Positions 6,492 through 10,820 of a stretch of DNA of 10,820 bases are shown here, one piece after another. Position numbers and translations under genes: made by a program. Each line of letters opens with the position of its first letter. Within the stretch, counting starts at the first letter, position 1. The stretch is from an uncultured Collinsella sp. (GTDB lineage Bacteria > Actinomycetota > Coriobacteriia > Coriobacteriales > Coriobacteriaceae), in assembly GCA_902494035.1 (NCBI GenBank), contig CABURV010000061.1, positions 1 through 10,820 on the forward strand, given 5' to 3'. The notes beneath the pieces are model-generated. The model did not search any database. It was given only the letters and a program-made list of their open reading frames with translations, and was not told where the DNA came from.

Positions 6492-7862
6492 TTACGCCAC
6501 GCCGTCGCGGGCAAGCTCCTCGGCCAACGCCTCGGCAGGCATGGCCATAATCGTGTCGAGCTCGGCGTCCACCTCGGGAATACGCTTCACCTTGAGTTTG
6601 CACACCAGATCACCACGGCACATCACGCGCATCGGCTCACGCAGTGCGCACAGGTCATCGAGCGGATTCTTGCGCGTCACCAGGATATCGGCGGCCTTGC
6701 CGCACTCGATCGTGCCGGTCTCGCCGCCCAGCCCCAGTAGCTCAGCATTGACCTGCGTGGCCGTGTGCAGCGCGAAGGCATTGCTCACGCCGACATACTT
6801 GGCAAAATAGGCCACCTCACGCCACATGTCGTACTGCGTCACGAACGGGCAGCTCGAGTCCGTGCCAAGGCCCACCTTAACGCCAGCTTCCAGTGCGGCA
6901 CGGGCGCTCTCGATGATACCCGAGCACACGATGTCGCCGTTCTTCTTTTGCGTATCGGTCGAATGGGTCTTTTCCGGGTCGAGCAATACAAACGGCAGCG
7001 CCGGGCTGATAGTGCAGGTCACACTCGGCGCACGCCCCTCGAGCTGTGTGCCCGCGGCGCCACGATACAGCTCCAAGATTTCGGGTGTCAACGGAGCGCC
7101 GTGCTCAATCGTGTCAACACCGGCCTCAAGCGCGGCCTTCACGCCCTCGGTACTCTCGACATGGGCCATAACCGGAAGGCCCATATCGTGCGCCGCCTTG
7201 CATGCCGCCGCGGCAACCTCCACCGGCATACGCAGCACGCCCGGCTCGCCCACCTCGGTCGCATCGAACACGCCGCCCGTCACGAACAGCTTAATGACGT
7301 CGGCACCGCGCGCATACAGGTCGCGCACCTGTTCGGCTGCCTCGGCGGGACTGTTGGCCACCTGGGCGAACAGGCCCGCACCATGGCCGCCCGGCACCGT
7401 GACGCCCGTTCCCGGCGCCACCAGGCGAGGACCTTGATACTTGCCGGCATCGATAGCATCGCGCACGGCCAGATCGGCAAACAGCGGGTCGCCCGCGCCG
7501 CGCACCGTGGTCACGCCGCTTGCCAGCTGCTGCTGAGCGCTGCCCTTGAGGATATGGCGCACGATGGCGCGCCCCACGGGATTATCGAGCTTCTTCATCA
7601 GCGCGCCCGCATCGCCCGCCGAAACCGGCTTGCCCGAACCGCACAGATGCACATGCATATTGATGAGGCCTGGCATGAGATACGCACCTGCCAGGTCGAT
7701 AACCTCGGCGCCCGCCGGCGCCTGCGCCACGGCGCTCGGACCAATCCAGGTGATGATGCCACGCTCGACGGCCACGGCCATATCGGGCTGCGGCTCCATA
7801 TGCTCCGAGCCATCCAAGACGGTCGCATTGATAAACAACATGGGACGATCGGCAGACGCCAT
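6492..7862 (-). CDS. Metal-dependent amidohydrolase (imidazolonepropionase/prolidase-like)
   Basis: A 456-aa cytoplasmic enzyme of the amidohydrolase superfamily (COG1228-like), which hydrolyses amide or ring C-N bonds with a bound metal centre. The N-terminal beta domain leads to P-G-L-I-N-M-H-V-H (ligands H70 and H72). K191 in VIKLF is placed like the carboxylated lysine, H234 in MAHVES and H254 in IEHGAP complete the metal set, and D335 in GLGTDSS is the catalytic aspartate. The C-terminal part (GKAADILV) returns to the beta domain. The residue set fits the Xaa-Pro / Xaa-Arg dipeptidase-like branch; the substrate cannot be read from sequence. No His-utilisation genes are nearby. ATG 7862 was chosen over an upstream ATG (7895) because AGGGAGGAG lies six bases before it. 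The gene is a single unit with its own terminator. Confidence 0.88.
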   Translation of the reverse strand: MASADRPMLFINATVLDGSEHMEPQPDMAVAVERGIITWIGPSAVAQAPAGAEVIDLAGAYLMPGLINMHVHLCGSGKPVSAGDAGALMKKLDNPVGRAIVRHILKGSAQQQLASGVTTVRGAGDPLFADLAVRDAIDAGKYQGPRLVAPGTGVTVPGGHGAGLFAQVANSPAEAAEQVRDLYARGADVIKLFVTGGVFDATEVGEPGVLRMPVEVAAAACKAAHDMGLPVMAHVESTEGVKAALEAGVDTIEHGAPLTPEILELYRGAAGTQLEGRAPSVTCTISPALPFVLLDPEKTHSTDTQKKNGDIVCSGIIESARAALEAGVKVGLGTDSSCPFVTQYDMWREVAYFAKYVGVSNAFALHTATQVNAELLGLGGETGTIECGKAADILVTRKNPLDDLCALREPMRVMCRGDLVCKLKVKRIPEVDAELDTIMAMPAEALAEELARDGVA

Positions 7863-7901
7863 ATCGAGCTCCTCCCTCACGATTAACATGAACATTTGTC
7901 C

Positions 7902-7907
7902 ATTATC
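7902..7907 (-). promoter_or_regulatory. Possible -10 box for the amidohydrolase gene
   Basis: On - the sequence TGATAATGG contains GATAAT, a five-of-six match to TATAAT, 39 bases before the chosen ATG. The best -35 candidate, TCGACT (7927-7932), matches TTGACA at four positions with a 19-bp spacer. This is weak support. Confidence 0.35.
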
Positions 7908-8012
7908 ACCTAATGCAGCGACCTAAAGTCGAGCATATCGGTTAACGGAGGGAAGAGGGGATGTGGGGGACGGAATACGTTGCAGCCCCACCCCAGCAAC
8001 ATCAGGGGAATG

Positions 8013-8307
8013 TCTCGATCTGTAACAGGTACAGGGTTATTGGGCCCCTTGATGTTACAGATCGAGATCTTTCGGCAGCCGCCAACCTTCCGTCTCAATC
8101 TGTAACAGTTACGGGCCCAAACAGCCGCCAAACGTTACAGATTGAGATATTCTCCAGCCCTGTCGTCAAACGTCTAAATCAGTAACAAGTAGACAGGTTT
8201 TCGGCTTCTAGATGTTACAGATTGAGATCTTTTAGCGGCAGCCAACCTTCTGTCTCGATCTGTAACAGCTACGAGGCCAAACGGCCCCTTGTTGTTACAG
8301 ATCGAGA
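8013..8307. repeat. Array A: four 55-nt palindromic units at exact 80-bp period
   Basis: The units are 8013-8067, 8093-8147, 8173-8227 and 8253-8307. Each has 14-nt arms around a 27-nt loop, with 25-nt linkers between units. Left arm consensus is TCTCGATCTGTAAC and right arm GTTACAGATCGAGA. Unit 2 has TCTCAATC with GATTGAGA, a compensated base-pair change. Unit 3 has a decayed left arm (TCTAAATCAGTAAC) and an intact right arm. Loops differ but mostly start AG-N-TA and contain a short G-run/C-run pair. The linkers after units 1 and 3 are alike (GGCAGCC...CCAACCTT); the linker after unit 2 is different (ending CAAACG). The array lies just downstream of the nuclease-like gene (stop at 8350). It is not a CRISPR array: repeats are palindromic and linkers are partly conserved. 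Confidence 0.9.
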
Positions 8308-8349
8308 CAAACTCGGCAGGAACAACCACATTCGCGTCAGTTGCACCCC

Positions 8350-9420
8350 TTAGCACCCATACCACTGGCGTCTCCATTCCTCAGCCAGATCGGCCCGCTG
8401 TGGTATTCCCGCCAGTCTCATCTTTTCAGCCAGCTTCCCCGGGTTCTTGAGTTCATCAAACGTAAACCGAAGCACCTTGTGCCCGAGCATCGTCAGATGA
8501 GACTCTCGCTGACGTTCTGCCACGAATGGGTCGACCGACTCCCGGCCCTCGCCGTTCTGCAAGGTGTACTTCCCCTTTCCGTCGAGCTCGCCGATGACAC
8601 ACGTCCCGTCCACGAGCCGCCAAAAATAGTCGACGCGAAACACCTGGCTCGAATCGAGCGGATCGCGAAACTCCACCTGCAACTCCGGAACCGGAAAGCC
8701 GTATGCAATAAAGAACGCTCGGAACCGAGACTCGCCGCCGTTTTCGGACAGTCCGTCCGCATACGACGCAATCACCTGCGCCCTGCGATACCCGCGCCTG
8801 CCCTCGCAATCGAAGCGGAGACACTCGCACAGGTCATCGCGCGAAACGTCCCTTGCCCTCAGTGCTGAATCGGCAATCGCCAACCCGTACGAAAACGGAG
8901 CGCGAAGCAGGCAATCCTCCACCGTGCGCCAAAACGACGTCACCCGCACGCCGTCGGCTTGTTCAAGTGCACCCGCCGCCTGCGGACGCAACAGCCGACA
9001 TCCTGCACTCAGCGGCACCGAGCAACCCGTCTTAACAAGATATCGTGGCCCGAGCAGATCATTCGGCACCTCCAAACCCCACAAAAGCGCCGCGTCATAG
9101 CCCCAAAACGCCCAATCGGGATGAAATTCCGCAAGCCCTTTGATAGTCCTCAGCGCTCGCTCCGCCGGCGTCAATGCATCCCAATCATGCTGAAAACAGA
9201 ACAGGTACGGCTCGGGCTCCGCGATATCGTCGGTTCCAACATGGCGTCGCAGCCACATGAGCTCGGTATTGTCATGCGTTGCGAGCAGCGCACCTTGCTC
9301 GGTCGCCTCCGTGAGCCGCGCGAGCATCCTGTTCCGCGCCAGCGTGTTGCGAGTCGCATGTTTGTGTTTGAGATCGGTATTAGACACTTTCATCACCACC
9401 ACGTCAGACAAATGGACCAT
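8350..9420 (-). CDS. AbiEi-like N-terminal / PD-(D/E)XK (DUF559/Vsr-like) nuclease-domain protein
   Basis: A 356-aa protein with two apparent halves. The first half has A-E-R-A-L-R-T-I-K-G-L and FWGYDAALLWGL, resembling the AbiEi family (antitoxin/regulator of type IV toxin-antitoxin systems). The second half fits a PD-(D/E)XK nuclease of the DUF559/Vsr kind: ESRFRAFF (E230), VDYFW (D264), GELDGKGKY (E278, D280, K282), then ERQRE and LGHKVLRFTFDEL. The nuclease residues are intact. Whether it cuts DNA, and what for, is inference; plausible roles are defence, repair or mobility. No AbiEii-like toxin is adjacent. The start is uncertain: ATG 9420 has GGAGG 11 bases upstream; TTG 9444 and ATG 9393 are alternatives. 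It has a repeat array on each side, and the array at 9448-9661 lies where its promoter or leader would be. Confidence 0.65.
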   Translation of the reverse strand: MVHLSDVVVMKVSNTDLKHKHATRNTLARNRMLARLTEATEQGALLATHDNTELMWLRRHVGTDDIAEPEPYLFCFQHDWDALTPAERALRTIKGLAEFHPDWAFWGYDAALLWGLEVPNDLLGPRYLVKTGCSVPLSAGCRLLRPQAAGALEQADGVRVTSFWRTVEDCLLRAPFSYGLAIADSALRARDVSRDDLCECLRFDCEGRRGYRRAQVIASYADGLSENGGESRFRAFFIAYGFPVPELQVEFRDPLDSSQVFRVDYFWRLVDGTCVIGELDGKGKYTLQNGEGRESVDPFVAERQRESHLTMLGHKVLRFTFDELKNPGKLAEKMRLAGIPQRADLAEEWRRQWYGC

Positions 9421-9447
9421 CGCCGCTGTTGCCTCCGCTGACAAATG

Positions 9448-9661
9448 TCTTGATCTGTAACAGGAAGACGGTCTTTGAGCCTCTAGTTGTTACAGAACAG
9501 GATCTTTCGGCAGCCGCCAACCTTTGTCTCGATCTGTAACAGGTAGGTCGAATTTGGGCTTGTAGATGTTACAGATTGAGACATTCCCCCAACCAGGTGC
9601 CAAACGTCTCGATCTGTAACAGTTAGACCGGTTTTCTGCCGCCAAACGTTACAGATTGAGA
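9448..9661. repeat. Array B: three 55-nt palindromic units at 79-80-bp period
   Basis: The units are 9448-9502, 9527-9581 and 9607-9661, with linkers of 24 and 25 nt. Arms match array A; the first unit's right arm is decayed (GTTACAGAACAGGA). Units 2 and 3 pair TCTCGATC with GATTGAGA, giving one G-U wobble if folded as RNA. All loops are 27 nt. The first linker is nearly identical to the first linker of array A, and the second resembles array A's second linker. The array fills the gap between the 235-aa gene and the nuclease-like gene, and would be in the leader of the latter if both are co-transcribed. Confidence 0.9.
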
Positions 9662-9698
9662 CAAAGTCAGGGCAGCAGGGCGACACCAGCCAAATCCC

Positions 9699-10406
9699 CT
9701 ACTCCCACTCCTGCTCGTAGATGTTGAGCGACTTCACGTACCGCCCCTGGGCACCCATGATGTCGCGGACCAGGCGCAAAAAGAAGCTGATGCATGAGGT
9801 GTCGAAGCTATCTTCCAGGTCTTCTGGATGAACGGCGCCAGGCCCGTCGACCGCCGTGTCACTCAGGCGTGCGATGTCATACAGATAGAGTTGTCCCGCC
9901 GTCAGCCAGACATCGTCGACGCAGGCGAGGCGCACCGCAATCGCTCCGTCGTTCCAATGCTCCTTTTGCACGATATGCGGGTCGTAGACATCAAAGCGAC
10001 GGTCGGTGCGCGTATCCTTCAGCGCAACCATGCCGTTCGCAGGATCCTTGTCCAAAATGCCAAAGCGCGAGAAATACTGCGCGTCGCGTACCTGCTCGAG
10101 CCGCTTGAGCGAGGCAGGCGAAAGCGATGCCGGCGGCTCGTCAACATATAGCTCGAACAGCGTCTTGTCATGGCGATAGGGGCGCTCAAAGAGCAGCCAA
10201 TCGGTAAATGCCATGTTGTAAGCCATGATTTCGTTTTGCGAAGGTTCTGTGCAATAGCTGAGCCACGGATCGACGATGATCTCGAACTGCTCGCGCGCCG
10301 GCTCCAGGAATTGAAACTTCCGCAGCATCCAAAAGTGAGCCATGTCGGCAATATCGTTGCCGACGGCTTCGGCTAGCTGCGCTCGGTCTAAAGCGTGGTC
10401 AGTCAT
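9699..10406 (-). CDS. Unrecognised 235-aa soluble protein
   Basis: I do not recognise a family. The protein is acidic and rich in aromatic residues (several Trp and Tyr), with no signal peptide or membrane helix. Visible stretches are MAHFWMLRKFQFLEPAREQF, then WLSYCTEPSQNE and a charged helix SLKRLEQVRDAQYFSRFGIL. A beta-rich middle (ALKDTRTDRRFDVYDPH, then AVRLACVDDVWLTAGQLYLYD) and a helix FFLRLVRDIMG near the end follow. The start is well supported: ATG 10406 has GAGGAGG six bases upstream, and no other Met start has such a site. It is on the same strand as the nuclease-like gene, 278 bp upstream of it, with array B between, so a shared transcript is possible but not shown. Its good ribosome site and GC-biased codons argue that it is a real gene. 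Confidence 0.7.
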   Translation of the reverse strand: MTDHALDRAQLAEAVGNDIADMAHFWMLRKFQFLEPAREQFEIIVDPWLSYCTEPSQNEIMAYNMAFTDWLLFERPYRHDKTLFELYVDEPPASLSPASLKRLEQVRDAQYFSRFGILDKDPANGMVALKDTRTDRRFDVYDPHIVQKEHWNDGAIAVRLACVDDVWLTAGQLYLYDIARLSDTAVDGPGAVHPEDLEDSFDTSCISFFLRLVRDIMGAQGRYVKSLNIYEQEWE

Positions 10407-10657
10407 GGCATCCTCCTCAAACTGATAGACCTCAATTTGAGCTTACGAGGAGGGTGGTCGGCCACGACCAGCGCGGGCAAAATAGGCCTCCGGCTGCAAA
10501 CCAGATGCTGACCAAGCACTTGACGAAAAGCTTGACCGAAAATGCGCACCGCAACAAAACCGCAGGTAAACATAGACGGCAAACCCGTCCTTTTGAGCCA
10601 AGCGCCCCCGGCCATCACAGAAACAGCAGAGCGCCACAGCTCAAGAAAACGCCGAAT
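10407..10657. other. Intergenic stretch without a convincing gene
   Basis: This is the left part of a roughly 360-bp gap between the 235-aa gene and the transposase end. Open frames on both strands have Arg/Ser-rich, atypical compositions. Near the gene start are a small dyad CTCAATTTGAG (10431-10441), possibly an operator, and a hairpin TGGTCG/CGACCA (10455-10460 / 10465-10470). I cannot place a promoter with confidence. Confidence 0.5.
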
Positions 10658-10739
10658 GGACACTCGCGCGTCGACAAACGAGCAAATCGCTCGCAAAGAG
10701 TGTCCCCAACGACTAGACAAAAAATGACTAGTCATTGGG
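10658..10739 (-). repeat. Two adjoining hairpins next to the IS110 end
   Basis: Read on -, the first stem pairs CCCAATGACTAG (10739-10728) with CTAGTCGTTGGG (10716-10705): 12 pairs including one U-G, with an 11-nt T-rich loop. It directly adjoins a second stem GGACACTC/GAGTGTCC (10705-10698 / 10665-10658), whose 32-nt loop holds a third stem CGAGC/GCTCG. AATGACTAGTCATT (10723-10736) is itself a perfect 14-bp palindrome. This could be structured RNA from the insertion sequence, or a host intergenic repeat. Confidence 0.6.
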
Positions 10740-10753
10740 TGTTCCTATAGTTT

Positions 10754-10759
10754 TGTCAA
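10754..10759 (-). promoter_or_regulatory. Outward-facing TTGACA box at the insertion-sequence end
   Basis: On -, a perfect -35 hexamer TTGACA lies nine bases after the transposase stop and points out of the element. No good -10 follows at 16-18 bp. IS110-family circles are known to build a junction promoter from a -35 at one end and a -10 at the other, and this box would fit such a half-promoter. Confidence 0.45.
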
Positions 10760-10768
10760 CCGTCGGGG

Positions 10769-10820
10769 CTACTCCCGGTAGGGCACCCGGTCGCGCATCA
10801 CGGCGTATATCGCCCTGAGC
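10769..10820 (-). CDS. IS110-family transposase, C-terminal end (rest outside the window)
   Basis: On -, a frame entering from the window edge reads LRAIYAVMRDRVPYRE and stops at TAG (10769-10771). This tail resembles the C-termini of IS110/IS116/IS902-family transposases (DEDD plus serine domain enzymes that use a bridge RNA), which commonly end in an A-I/L-Y-x-M/V-x-R-D-G-x-P-Y-R-E pattern. Only 16 codons are present, so it cannot be said whether the enzyme is intact or which subgroup (IS110 or IS1111) it belongs to. The element boundary is probably within about 40 bp downstream of the stop, but no direct repeat marks it, as expected for this family, which makes no or very short target duplications. 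Confidence 0.6.
   Translation of the reverse strand, partial: LRAIYAVMRDRVPYRE

Noticed and set aside
6765..7886. A 373-aa open frame on + opposite the amidohydrolase
   Set aside because: It is His/Arg-rich low-complexity translation opposite a gene with all catalytic residues in place.
8013..8307. CRISPR array
   Set aside because: The repeats are full palindromic hairpins, spacers between them are partly conserved in two alternating types, and no cas gene is present.
7961..8377. Short open frames across array A (74 and 67 aa)
   Set aside because: They are translations of the palindromic repeat itself, giving recurring SICN and VTDRD strings, with no ribosome site.
10403..10735. A 110-aa open frame on - whose stop overlaps the ATG of the 235-aa gene (ATGA) and has AGGA before its start
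   Set aside because: The overlap and AGGA are suggestive, but the product is Arg/Ser-rich with codon use unlike the neighbours, and its first part runs through both hairpins. No recognisable domain is present.

Overview
The window looks like chromosome of a GC-rich gut actinobacterium of the Coriobacteriia, most likely Collinsella or a close relative. The grounds are GC-rich codon use, a copA-copZ-csoR copper cassette with an actinobacterial-type CsoR, and a family of short palindromic repeats with conserved arms (TCTCGATCTGTAAC / GTTACAGATCGAGA) that I associate with Collinsella intergenic DNA. The genus call is inference.

Left part (1-2519, + strand): the 3' end of an FHA-domain gene with its own terminator, then a 53-nt palindrome, then a transmembrane Ser/Thr protein kinase whose extracellular half resembles DUF6273. 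FHA domains bind phosphothreonine, so the two genes probably belong to one phospho-signalling locus.

Copper part (2520-5853, + strand): a lone palindromic repeat, a promoter with a CsoR-like operator, then copA (Cu(I) efflux P-type ATPase), copZ (Cu(I) chaperone) and csoR (copper-sensing repressor). The logic is autoregulatory: CsoR releases the operator when it binds Cu(I), so pump, chaperone and repressor are made together. A roughly 99-nt imperfect hairpin fills most of the copA-copZ gap. A nested dyad follows csoR.

Middle (5912-7907): a small two-helix membrane protein with a C-terminal zinc ribbon (+) converges on a metal-dependent amidohydrolase (-) across a bidirectional terminator.

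Right part (8013-10820, all - strand genes): two arrays of 55-nt hairpin units at an almost exact 80-bp period (four units at 8013-8307, three at 9448-9661) bracket a gene with an AbiEi-like N-terminal half and a PD-(D/E)XK/DUF559-like nuclease half. Upstream of it lies an unrecognised 235-aa gene. Next comes about 360 bp without a convincing gene but with two adjoining hairpins. At the edge is the last 16 codons of a probable IS110-family transposase with an outward TTGACA box.

The most unusual content is the periodic hairpin arrays around the nuclease gene, the copA-copZ intercistronic RNA structure, and the structured DNA next to the IS110 end.
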